DNA from: Amoebophrya sp. AT5.2
Lineage: Eukaryota; Sar; Dinophyceae; Syndiniales; Amoebophryaceae
DNA: 17,579 bases
Assembly (NCBI GenBank): GCA_005223375.1
Contig: RXOD01004871.1
Location: 1-17,579 of the forward strand
Direction of reading: 5' to 3'
The notes below the pieces were generated by a model that worked only from the letters and a program-made list of their open reading frames with translations, was not told the origin of the DNA and ran no database searches. Positions 8,795 through 16,625 of this stretch are shown one piece after another (positions within the stretch are counted from its first letter, which is position 1; each line of letters begins with the position of its first letter). The position numbers and the translations under genes are program-made.

Positions 8795-8815
8795 GTTCTG
8801 TGGCACGGGTTGCTG

Positions 8816-9050
8816 CTAAAAGGGGCAGAAACCTACAAGTGTGTAGCTGACCATGTGACCGTGTCACGCACACGCAGCAAAACTTGCGGCCCTTATTTGT
8901 CCACCTCCACCTCCTCAGCCCTGTGGCATAGGAGGCGACGTTCCTTTACCTAGGCAGATGCGTCGCTATGTGCGTCGCTGTAGGATCGATAGGTCGTCCA
9001 TCTCTTTTGCTAGAGTAGTTCCTCACTTGTAGCAGCAACCCCCGTCATAC
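8816..9050 (-). other. Candidate intron or trans-splicing region between the two giant ORFs
   Basis: The minus strand reads AGCTGGAAC/GTATGACG at the right end and GGTTTCTGCCCCTTTTAG/CAG at the left end. The 235-nt segment has GT-AG ends and is phase 0 on both sides, so its removal fuses ...RVVPSWN to QQPVPQNMLAETW. The acceptor has a clear pyrimidine tract. The donor is weaker because it lacks AG before GT. The same AG could instead receive a spliced leader, giving a 21-nt leader region before the ATG at 8794. The sequence alone does not decide between the two. Confidence 0.45.
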
Positions 9051-12000
9051 GTTCCAGCTGGGCACGACGCGGAAGAACTTTTTCTCCTCCATGGGCATCA
9101 GTTTCGAGAGGCTCTGCGCGTAAGTCTGCGTTTGCTCCACCCAGATCCGCTCCATCTCCACGTCGATGTCCGGAAACGAGAAATCCATCCGGATCTGCGG
9201 CACGTGGTCGGCTTTCCTTTTCTGTCTTCGGGCTTCTTCCTCAAGGACGTCCTTGTCCCGGTTCAGGCAGGCGCCGCGGAGCAGTTTCACCAACTGCTTC
9301 ACGGACGAGTCGGAGCCGAGCTGCAGCGCCCTCGCGAAGTACTTCTTGGGCAGCTCGGGGGGGCAGTGCGACCGCAGCCGGCCGAGGAAAATCTCAACCA
9401 TTTCGTCGGCCAGAACCTCGCGGGCGTGGCGGTCTTGCGTGTGCAGGATCACCTGGGCCAACTCATAGTGCAATTCCTCGTACGACGGAATTGCGGATTG
9501 CGGAGGTGGGCTGGTGCTGGCGGCGCCTCCGGCAGCGCCGGCTTGAGCAGGAGGCGTGCCAGGAGCTGGAGATGATGAAGTAGATGATGAGCCTCCGCCG
9601 ACTTGCGAAGATTCTTCTCGCAAGATTTTACTGATCGCTGCGCGCCAGACGGCCTTCGTTTTTGACTCGAGAGCCTGCTTACGTTCCTTGCGCGGCTGGG
9701 GCTGCTGGACTTGGACAGGAGGCTTTTGGTCTTCCGCTACCGGCGCTCGGAATTCAAAATCCACCATTGTGACAATGGAGTCGATTACGTGCAGGGGCAG
9801 CGAGCACGAGTTCTTCCGAAACTCTTGGAATGAGAATGACGACACGGGATCGGGAGGCTCCCACGGCCTGCGAGGAGCGCTGGATCCTGACCCAGCCCCG
9901 GTTCCAGGAGCAGAAGTAGATCCTGACCCGCTGCTGGACGTCCAGCCAGAAGGCGAAGCGGCCCTGTTCAGTCGTTTTTCGTGTTTCCTTTCTACGTGGC
10001 GCAGGAGCTCCATGATGCGGTCGAACGCCGTGACGTGAAACTCCTCCGGGCCGACGAGGCAGTTTCCCCGCGAGGCGAGAAGCCCCCCATGGTTGCTGTG
10101 ATTTCCGGTGGCGCTGGCAACTACAACCGGGTTGCTGCAACTCCGGCAGCTTTGTAGAAATCGCTGTTCTTCTGTTTCTCCTCGAGCTCCTTCTTGCTGT
10201 TGCTTCTCTTGTTGATCATCGTTGTCCCCTGTTCCGCTCCAGGGCTGCACGCGCCCTGGAGCGCTTTTGGGCGGGCAATAGACGTTTCCGATGGCGGCGT
10301 CCGACACGGCCCGCTCCAATTTCTTGTGCACGTCCGTGACAGGAGCCGCGCCGTCCACCTGATCAAGAAAGTGCCAAATCGGCACGACCGCCTTGTGCGT
10401 TGTCCCACTGTCGGGATCTTCGATTTCCGCCATTGCGTAGGTTTGGGGGAACAGCGTCCAGCGGTATCTCTGCTCGTCCTCGGTCTGCATTTCTTTACGT
10501 GGACCTCCTCGCGAATCGGAGGAGTCGTTTATTTCCTGCTTCTCCCCACCTGCGGCGCTCTCGGGAAGGCGAATCGAGGAGATGCTGAGATCCGCCACCA
10601 CTTTCCCATCGTGCATGCTCCGCGCGACGATCCGGTTGTATCCTGCGCCGGCCAGAGCGGTTTTCACGTGCTCCCACTCGCCGCGAGTGACCAAAATCAA
10701 CATCTTCGGATCCCGCGTGACGCTCCGGCTAAAACGCTGATAGCTCGTTGGGACGATAGTTCTGTTTATTTCGCGATCCTCTGCTTCTAGTCGTTCGTTC
10801 GCGAAGTTTCTGAGTTGCTCTGCCGCTTCGTCCGGATTCGCTGCCCGCCCCCGTCCCCGAAACTGGTTGCTACTAGTACCACCTTCAGCCGGTGGCCGAG
10901 CAGGATTCTTTTTCGCCTCGCTCTGATTCGCGAGTGTGGAATTTGCCCTCGACATCAGCCCGTGCACGCCACTACCGCGGTAACCGCTCGCAAAAACTGC
11001 GATCAGTTCCCGCATGTCGGTCGGACCGTGCAGCACGCTATCATCCGACGGCTCACCGCCCCAAGCGCTATTGGCGTCGCCATCATGACCAGCACCATTA
11101 TAATTGTTGTTCATCCATCCTTTATTATTCCATAGAAGCGCCCCCGCGAGCCCGTTCGGGAGATCCTGGCCCAGCACCGTGAAAAGCCCGCGATCCGCGA
11201 CGGTCTGCACAGCGCGCGTCGCCTGATTGTACAAGCCATGCTCCCCGAAAAACGCGTGCATCGGTAGCGCGACGAAATCGTCGGCGCTCTCGAGAAAGCC
11301 GCGGACCCAGGCATGGTCCTTGAACACGTGTTCCTCGAAGAAGTGTCGAATGCTGAGCAGTTGCATGAACCGAGAAAACACCAGCATGAAGAGGTACATA
11401 ACGAAGCTGAACCTGCGGAATTTCCCACGTAACTCGCGGGGGCTGTTCTTGCGATCGCGCCGCGAGCAGCAAAAACCGCGTCCGGAAGAGGTTCGGTCGG
11501 GAGAGGAACGCGCGCGGCGACGCATTTGCCTTCGAAAAACCTGCGCCGCGTCCCGCCCGGCTAGTTGGGAAGCGTCCTTCCACGCGGACAACGCGGCGCT
11601 GAAACTGTTGGCATTCCGCACAACGTGCGCCAGCTCCTCGCGGTCGTCCTTGAGGCGGTCAAGGAATCCTCGCATGAACAGGCAAATGAACTCACAGACT
11701 GAGGGGTCCGACACCGATGAATCCTGCTCCTCCGCGTCGCCATCCTCCTCTTTCGGAATATTAACTGGATTCTGGTGCTGTTCATCAGTTGTGGCAACAG
11801 GAGGTGGGTTCTTCTTCTTTGCGTTCCCGTTACCGTTTCGTTTAACTTTAAACCGCTGCCTGTTGTACCTTCCGATGTAATAGTGATAGTCTGCGGCCGT
11901 CCTCACTTCGTGCGCAAACACTTGCCGTGCGGTGGGGCTGCTTTGTTCGTCGTCCTCTCCAGCACCTCTCGTCCTCTCCAAGGTAATGTCCTCTGCAGAT

Positions 12001-13676
12001 GATGAGGACGGCTTCTTCTGCCCTCCTGCGCCACCCCGGCTACTGTTCTCTTCTTTCTTACGCCTCTCCCGCTGCATGGCCTTTTTCGATTTGCGCCCCC
12101 CCGTCAGCATGCGGTCGCTGCGCTCGACGGCTTGCAAAAACTTGCTGTTCACCAGACTACCCGCTGGATCGTCGTCGTCCGCCTCGTTAGGATCGCCTGG
12201 TGCTCCTTCACCGCCTTCGTTGTTGTACTTCGGGTCCGTGGCTTCCCACGCCCTGAGGTAGGCGGTTTTTCTGTCCAGCCGCGGCTCGGAATCATCCGTA
12301 GCGTCCGCCCACAGCAACTCGGTTCCCACGAGCAGCGGCACCTGGACAAACCTGCGGTACAGCTTTCTGAACTCAATCCTTGCGGCCTCTGAGAACGGCG
12401 CGCCCCACTCCTCGGGAAAATCGTGAAGGATCTGGAGAAAGGAAGCAAAGGCGGCGCGCAAATTGCACAGGTGCTGTCGTCTTGAGCAACATTTTCTACA
12501 CCTCCTTCTGAGTGGGTGCTTCGTTTTGTCGCCGTTAATCCATGATTCGAGAGCTGCATCCTCAGGGGAGCTTTCATCGAGGGCAGCGCCATCGGGGTCT
12601 GCTGTCCGGCCACGCGGCCCCCGCCCCCCGCCGCGCAAGGTTTTGGTGCCGCTCTTCGGCTGTTTCCGCCCGGGGGTGCGCGCAGCGTCGTCTTCCTTCG
12701 GGTTCTCTCTCTCCTGCCTGTCGAAGTAGACCTCCTCCTCCTGCGCTAGCGTTTCGCGATATCCCCTTCCGGCCGTGTTCGTTTCCCCGAACGTCGGCGA
12801 TGAAACGACCCACGGCAGCGCTGGCTGCGGGCATGAATAGAGCTGCGGCTGTGCTAGTGCTGCTGGTGTCGCTGCTGTTAGTACCGCTGCTGCGCCGGAC
12901 GACGACGCCGGAGATGTTCTTCCCGGATCGCCTGCAGAAGCTTTTGTTCGCCGCCGCTCACGACTGGGTTGCCGGCTTTTTTCCGTTGGGCCCGAGGGTT
13001 TCTCATCTGTTTGCTGGCCGCCGCTTTGTCCCTGTGATATCTTCGCTTTAGGGTGTGGCGTGCTCGTCCGGCTGATGGCACCGCCGCGCGTCCCTGTGCT
13101 GCTGCGCAGAATGAGAGGCGGCGCACCTCCAGCAGGGGCCCGTGCCGGTTTTGCTTTTCCGCCGAGGGATAACTTTTCCACTGAAGTCGACACACCTGCA
13201 ACTGCGTCCTGGGCGTAGGCCTTGCGCCAGATCTCCGGCGTAGACGCCTGCTCAAGTAGATCGTCAGTCGCAACCTTGTATGTACACTGCACGCAGTTGG
13301 TATCTTTCGCGTAGGGTTCAGTAGAAAGTACTTGCTTGGAACTATTGCAGCTGGAGGCCGCGATCATTTGTTTGGCTTTGGCAGACTTCAGCGGCGCGCG
13401 GCGTTGGGGTCGTTGGCGGCGCTCCTCGTCGTCGTTGGACTCCTCCTCCGACTTCTGTAGAATGCTCTCCCGCGCGTCGTCCTCCAGCGTTTTGATCGGC
13501 TGCAGAAACGGGTCGCGCAACTCATCGGACACAGCGTCAGATCCTTGATTACAGAGGTTGAAAAAACTCGTCAGGTCGCGCTTCAGGTTTGGGCTTGGGT
13601 TTAGCAGTTCGCTATTGGATCTTCCCTTCATCTTCGGATCATGATCATGGCCATCGCCCGGCAATAATCGGGTCAT
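9045..13676 (-). CDS. Giant unrecognised protein, 1543 codons, with one possible membrane segment
   Basis: Starts at the ATG at 13676 (MTRLLPGDGHDHD); Met16 is an alternative. The first 370 residues are low-complexity, charged and Ser/Pro/Gly-rich, including DDEERRQRPQRRAPLKSA at about 79-98, which is shared with the neighbouring gene. A Cys/Arg cluster (RRRCRKCCSRRQHLC) lies near 392. Around 755-777 is a hydrophobic helix (FVMYLFMLVFSRFMQLLSI) that could cross or lie on a membrane. A folded-looking block is at about 987-1082 (PKMLILVTRGEWEHVKTALA). The end (about 1400-1540) is charged and helical (HAREVLADEMVEIFLGRL, FPDIDVEMERIWVEQTQTY). I recognise no family. The frame is uninterrupted over 4.6 kb, which chance would not give. 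It may continue into the next ORF by splicing after Asn1542. Confidence 0.85.
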   Translation of the reverse strand: MTRLLPGDGHDHDPKMKGRSNSELLNPSPNLKRDLTSFFNLCNQGSDAVSDELRDPFLQPIKTLEDDARESILQKSEEESNDDEERRQRPQRRAPLKSAKAKQMIAASSCNSSKQVLSTEPYAKDTNCVQCTYKVATDDLLEQASTPEIWRKAYAQDAVAGVSTSVEKLSLGGKAKPARAPAGGAPPLILRSSTGTRGGAISRTSTPHPKAKISQGQSGGQQTDEKPSGPTEKSRQPSRERRRTKASAGDPGRTSPASSSGAAAVLTAATPAALAQPQLYSCPQPALPWVVSSPTFGETNTAGRGYRETLAQEEEVYFDRQERENPKEDDAARTPGRKQPKSGTKTLRGGGRGPRGRTADPDGAALDESSPEDAALESWINGDKTKHPLRRRCRKCCSRRQHLCNLRAAFASFLQILHDFPEEWGAPFSEAARIEFRKLYRRFVQVPLLVGTELLWADATDDSEPRLDRKTAYLRAWEATDPKYNNEGGEGAPGDPNEADDDDPAGSLVNSKFLQAVERSDRMLTGGRKSKKAMQRERRKKEENSSRGGAGGQKKPSSSSAEDITLERTRGAGEDDEQSSPTARQVFAHEVRTAADYHYYIGRYNRQRFKVKRNGNGNAKKKNPPPVATTDEQHQNPVNIPKEEDGDAEEQDSSVSDPSVCEFICLFMRGFLDRLKDDREELAHVVRNANSFSAALSAWKDASQLAGRDAAQVFRRQMRRRARSSPDRTSSGRGFCCSRRDRKNSPRELRGKFRRFSFVMYLFMLVFSRFMQLLSIRHFFEEHVFKDHAWVRGFLESADDFVALPMHAFFGEHGLYNQATRAVQTVADRGLFTVLGQDLPNGLAGALLWNNKGWMNNNYNGAGHDGDANSAWGGEPSDDSVLHGPTDMRELIAVFASGYRGSGVHGLMSRANSTLANQSEAKKNPARPPAEGGTSSNQFRGRGRAANPDEAAEQLRNFANERLEAEDREINRTIVPTSYQRFSRSVTRDPKMLILVTRGEWEHVKTALAGAGYNRIVARSMHDGKVVADLSISSIRLPESAAGGEKQEINDSSDSRGGPRKEMQTEDEQRYRWTLFPQTYAMAEIEDPDSGTTHKAVVPIWHFLDQVDGAAPVTDVHKKLERAVSDAAIGNVYCPPKSAPGRVQPWSGTGDNDDQQEKQQQEGARGETEEQRFLQSCRSCSNPVVVASATGNHSNHGGLLASRGNCLVGPEEFHVTAFDRIMELLRHVERKHEKRLNRAASPSGWTSSSGSGSTSAPGTGAGSGSSAPRRPWEPPDPVSSFSFQEFRKNSCSLPLHVIDSIVTMVDFEFRAPVAEDQKPPVQVQQPQPRKERKQALESKTKAVWRAAISKILREESSQVGGGSSSTSSSPAPGTPPAQAGAAGGAASTSPPPQSAIPSYEELHYELAQVILHTQDRHAREVLADEMVEIFLGRLRSHCPPELPKKYFARALQLGSDSSVKQLVKLLRGACLNRDKDVLEEEARRQKRKADHVPQIRMDFSFPDIDVEMERIWVEQTQTYAQSLSKLMPMEEKKFFRVVPSWNV
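13381..13439. repeat. 59-nt coding module, copy 1
   Basis: This matches 14007-14065 at 58 of 59 positions; the only difference is C against T at position 17 of the unit. Flanking bases on both sides are unrelated, so the module has sharp edges. It encodes NDDEERRQRPQRRAPLKSA in the 1543-codon ORF. Confidence 0.9.
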
Positions 13677-13797
13677 AGGCGAGCCCTATGTGCCGCACTA
13701 CTTCTTGGTCCTCGTGTTCGGCAATATACCGACACCAATCTTCCCAAGCCACTCGCTGGCTTCCTATGGCCGCAAGGTATACTGGGGTGGGAACCAT
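13645..13797 (-). CDS. Possible small or remnant 50-codon ORF
   Basis: The ATG at 13797 opens a frame ending at TGA 13647-13645; it is open without an ATG back to 13842. The peptide (MVPTPVYLAAIGSQRVAWED, then WCRYIAEHEDQEVVRHIGLA) looks more protein-like than a random frame. It overlaps the first 32 nt of the giant ORF in another frame. It could be an unspliced 5' exon, a small gene, or a fragment of a degraded element: the Trp...His-x-Asp...Ile spacing faintly recalls retroelement-type peptides. I cannot confirm any of these. Confidence 0.2.
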   Translation of the reverse strand: MVPTPVYLAAIGSQRVAWEDWCRYIAEHEDQEVVRHIGLAYDPIIAGRWP

Positions 13798-13921
13798 CGA
13801 CACAGGAGGCCGCAGCCTCCTCGGAAGCAGGCAATACGCATATTATCAGTCAGAGCTGAAGAGCCCTGCTGATCCTAGTCCCTGATTATAGCGAAGTGCT
13901 GGAGACCTGAGTTTTTTTCTT

Positions 13922-14740
13922 TCAACCCTTAACTTTATGTCCGCGTCCGAGACCACCAGCCCGCCCGACGTCTCGTTCGCGAGCGCAATCGCGTCGTAGT
14001 CGTAGAGCAGACTTCAGCGGCGTGCGGCGTTGGGGTCGTTGGCGGCGCTCCTCGTCGTCGTTGGAGGACGACGAACTGCTGCCTTCCGCAGCAGGTCGTC
14101 CTTGCCCGTCGGCAACTCCCGCGAAACCCCGGCCTGGAAGTCGCGCAGCCTCTGCACAAACAAAACGTTCGCAGCCCGGTTCAAGGGAAAGCGGAGGGAA
14201 CCGGCTTGTTGGGGCCTCCGAAGAAGACCGCTCTGCGAGTTCAGAGTCAGACTCTGCGAGTCGTTGGCGGCGCTCCTCGTCGTCGATGGAGGACGACGAA
14301 CTGCTTTCGGACGATGGCGACGACGAGAAAGTGGAGTCTGAGTTTGGGTCACCGTCCTCCACACAACCACCCCGGCGTTCGTCGGCCTGACGTTCAACAT
14401 CATCCACGTCCGCCCAATTATCTGGCAGCCGGTACCGTGAGTGAACTCCCGACGGCGATATTGCTTCGACAATCTCACTCACCCGGACTTGTTTTCGTCC
14501 AGGAAGATCTGCTTCTGCGTCTTGGTCTCGCAGGAGCGGCAGTACTTGTGGCTGTGTCGGGACTGAACCGGAAGCCTCTGACGGATGGAAAGCCGATGCA
14601 ATCTGCACACCATCAACCGCGGTGGCACAGGAGGTACAGAGCGCGAAAAGAAATGCCAGAAGATGATACTCACGGCACGACCCACCCTTGTGTCTGGTGA
14701 CAGAAGAGGCACGGGGACGGTCACGCCACACACTCGCCAT
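13922..14740 (-). CDS. Ser- and acid-rich protein with N-terminal hydrophobic segment, 272 codons
   Basis: Starts at the ATG at 14740. A basic 26-residue region is followed by a hydrophobic stretch at 27-41 (LLAFLFALCTSCATA) with a plausible signal-peptidase site before Val42-Asp43, so the protein may be secreted or membrane-anchored. The rest is disordered-looking: a poly-Ser/acidic tract at about 135-160, DDEERRQR at about 147-155, a second poly-Ser tract with NDDEERRQRPQRRTPLKSA at about 224-244, and an Arg/Gly tail. No family is recognised. The hydrophobic stretch is flanked by GTGAGT and GTGCAG in the DNA and could be mistaken for a 71-nt intron, but removing it would break the frame that is conserved with the 1543-codon ORF, so I keep it. 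Upstream, CATTTTTTCTGACG...CATAG is a reasonable spliced-leader acceptor. Confidence 0.65.
   Translation of the reverse strand: MASVWRDRPRASSVTRHKGGSCREYHLLAFLFALCTSCATAVDGVQIASAFHPSEASGSVPTQPQVLPLLRDQDAEADLPGRKQVRVSEIVEAISPSGVHSRYRLPDNWADVDDVERQADERRGGCVEDGDPNSDSTFSSSPSSESSSSSSIDDEERRQRLAESDSELAERSSSEAPTSRFPPLSLEPGCERFVCAEAARLPGRGFAGVADGQGRPAAEGSSSSSSNDDEERRQRPQRRTPLKSALRLRRDCARERDVGRAGGLGRGHKVKG
14007..14080. repeat. Coding module, copy 2 (joins both repeat relationships)
   Basis: Bases 14007-14065 match copy 1 at 13381-13439 (58/59). Bases 14035-14080 match copy 3 at 14260-14305 (45/46). The stretch lies near the 3' end of the 272-codon gene and is read in the same frame as in the other places. 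Confidence 0.9.
14260..14305. repeat. Coding module, copy 3 (partial)
   Basis: A 46-nt match to 14035-14080 with one mismatch (A for T), within the 272-codon gene. It encodes the Ser-rich stretch ending IDDEERRQR. It lacks the RPQRRTPLKSA part, so it shares only the 3' portion of the plus-strand unit. Confidence 0.9.
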
Positions 14741-14773
14741 GTTCGCTCGGCTCTATGTTCTCACGTCAGAAAA

Positions 14774-14788
14774 AATGAATTATTCATT
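14774..14788. repeat. Perfect 15-nt palindrome
   Basis: AATGAAT-T-ATTCATT, located 34-48 nt upstream of the ATG of the 272-codon gene. It overlaps the pyrimidine-rich stretch that could serve as a splice-acceptor tract on the minus strand. Confidence 0.7.
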
Positions 14789-15417
14789 TACACAAAGCAC
14801 GACTTCTGAATTGAAAAGTGGAATAGCACAGGACGAGATCTGCGTACTAGGACTAGATATTGCAGGTACAGCTACCGCTACGCGCGAAGGACCAAGGCTG
14901 AAGCAAGTCGGAAAACACAGGAATCCCAGATTGCAAATCAGTCATGATGGAAAAGAGTGCCAGCGGGAAGTCGTCCTACTCTAGTAGTCACTTACCACGA
15001 TTCAGAAACACGCAGGTTCTCAATTTTTCCTTTAGCCGAAATACAACTGCAACTTGTACCAATGTACAGTACGTACTACTAGTTGATCAAAGTAGACCTA
15101 GACGAGCAGGTAGCGCGAGACCCAAAAGTACGGGGATCGTCTTAGCCACACAACGCCACCTCTCGTTGGTATCGGAATCGCTGGTCGATCGCAATTCACG
15201 CAGGTGGGCCTGGGAACTCCAAATATCACACGACAGGAAGGATCTGGATCCTCGGCTCTAGCACAAACACGGCATCGTCATCGGCACAATGGCACTTTCA
15301 CTTTTACGAAGAAGAAGATCAAGGTCGTCGAGTTAAAAAAAATAGGAACCGCAATGATCAAGTTTCCTTTTCGCACGAAAAAAAAGGTGACAGCACTTCC
15401 TTCGTATTCGTATGCTA

Positions 15418-15441
15418 GTTCATGTTCATATTCATGTTCAT
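15418..15441. repeat. Hexamer repeat (GTTCAT)4
   Basis: Four tandem hexamers GTTCAT, GTTCAT, ATTCAT, GTTCAT in non-coding sequence. Confidence 0.8.
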
Positions 15442-15634
15442 TTGCCGGTTTGGGTCTTGCGCGATCCGTTCTCGTTGTGACAATAACGCGGCATGAATTT
15501 TGATGTGACTACATCTTCATATGTGGGCGAGACCCGACATGAGTATAGTAATAGTTTCTTCGGATTATTTGATTCCGCTACCCCAAGAAGGGCTGTCCCG
15601 TTTAAAGTTTCAGAACGATCCTTCTGATGTCGAG

Positions 15635-16057
15635 CTATTCTTTTGCCATGCTACTAGCTGCAGCATCGTAATAGCGATTCTTTTGCGCTTGTACTGACGC
15701 CTCCGCACCAGATGAAGCGACGCTCTTGTACTTTGCCACTACGTCTTCCGCGCACCAGTTTTCCGACGTGTGTCCCGATTGGAGCAGGCCCTCCTTGTCC
15801 TCGGGCGAGTGCGATTGGCTGCCCCAAGGTACTGGCTTTTTGCGGTCGTTCGAATCCGGGTGGAAGCACTCCACGAAGGCAGAGGCGGGGCCACAAAACC
15901 CGGGGTCCATCTGCTTTTCCACCTTGCAGTAGCCGGGAGGACAGAAGAGCTCGTCTTCGTACCCAGGGGGAAGGACGGCACGTGCCACGTCGACTAACGA
16001 CAAGGACGCGGCGACAAACGCAAAAGCTGCGCGTCGACCACCGCTGGAGCAGATCAT
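15635..16057 (-). CDS. Small secreted Cys-containing protein, 140 residues
   Basis: The start is the ATG at 16057; the frame extends upstream to a GTG at 16108, but only the ATG gives a normal signal peptide. Residues 1-27 (MICSSGGRRAAFAFVAASLS then LVDVARA) form a signal peptide with an Ala-Arg-Ala cleavage site before Val28. The mature protein has five Cys: 39 and 44 in ELFCPPGYCKVEK, 55 in DPGFCGP, 64 in AFVECFHPD, and 102 in ENWCAED. Pro-Pro-Gly-Tyr occurs twice. The C-terminal third is Ala/Ser-rich and helical-looking. The CPPGYC...GFCGP...FVEC...PVPWG pattern feels like small secreted proteins of dinoflagellates, but I cannot name a family. The product is probably extracellular or in the secretory pathway. 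It is co-directional with the other genes. It ends with TAG. Confidence 0.7.
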   Translation of the reverse strand: MICSSGGRRAAFAFVAASLSLVDVARAVLPPGYEDELFCPPGYCKVEKQMDPGFCGPASAFVECFHPDSNDRKKPVPWGSQSHSPEDKEGLLQSGHTSENWCAEDVVAKYKSVASSGAEASVQAQKNRYYDAAASSMAKE

Positions 16058-16579
16058 GGCGCCAGCCGTTGTTTGAGCGATGTATTTGTAAAGAAGTATG
16101 TCTGTCACTGTCGATATCGATTATACTACAACGTGGAATTTGCGGGTGGAACTGCGGTGCCTCCGATTTCAGCTTCTACTACGCTAGTTGCACTCCAACT
16201 CGTCCTGTTCGGGTCGGTAGTAGAGCTTCAGTCATAAACGTACTGGTGTTCTTAGAGCTCGGTATTTGCGCCAGTATTTTATCTCCTTCGAGCACTTACT
16301 TTTCTTCCCGATAGGTGCGGTGAAGCAGGACTCGTCGCGTTGAAGCACCACTCTCTTCTCACAGTGGTACTCGAGGACCGAAACTGAACCTGAATCAATC
16401 TGCGCACGCGCAGTGTTTCTGTTACCCGAGTCTTTTTCTCCGGAAATATCAATGAGTTGAGATGTTGGGATCATAGACATAGTACTGCAACTACTTCCAC
16501 TCGACGGTGGAAACCGTTCTACTTGCAGTACGTATTTAGATCTCCGCTTACAGCTGGCGCCAGCGAGGCTGGAACGTAC

Positions 16580-16625
16580 GGCGCCTACTATCGAATATAC
16601 ACGAAGGGCACGCCCAGTAGGCGCC
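16580..16625. repeat. 10-bp perfect inverted repeat, 26-nt spacer
   Basis: GGCGCCTACT at 16580-16589 is the exact reverse complement of AGTAGGCGCC at 16616-16625. The match does not extend in either direction. Confidence 0.75.

Larger units (their letters stand above)
14741..15634. other. Gene-free stretch
   Basis: No convincing ORF on either strand. It is A/T-richer than the coding regions. It contains a perfect 15-nt palindrome (14774-14788, AATGAATTATTCATT), a hexamer repeat at 15418-15441 and short A runs. It lies between two minus-strand genes, so it would hold the 3' region of the 140-residue gene and the upstream region of the 272-codon gene. No recognisable promoter or polyadenylation signal was found. 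Confidence 0.5.

Noticed and set aside
10070..10160. C2H2 zinc-finger-like spacing in the 1543-codon protein (CRSC, 12 residues, HSNH)
   Set aside because: The hydrophobic positions of a real C2H2 finger are absent and the region is a low-complexity linker, so the spacing is probably coincidence.
14596..14671. Short intron in the 272-codon gene (GTGAGT to GTGCAG)
   Set aside because: Removing 71 nt would shift the frame away from the one shared with the repeated module downstream; the hydrophobic signal-like peptide is the simpler reading.
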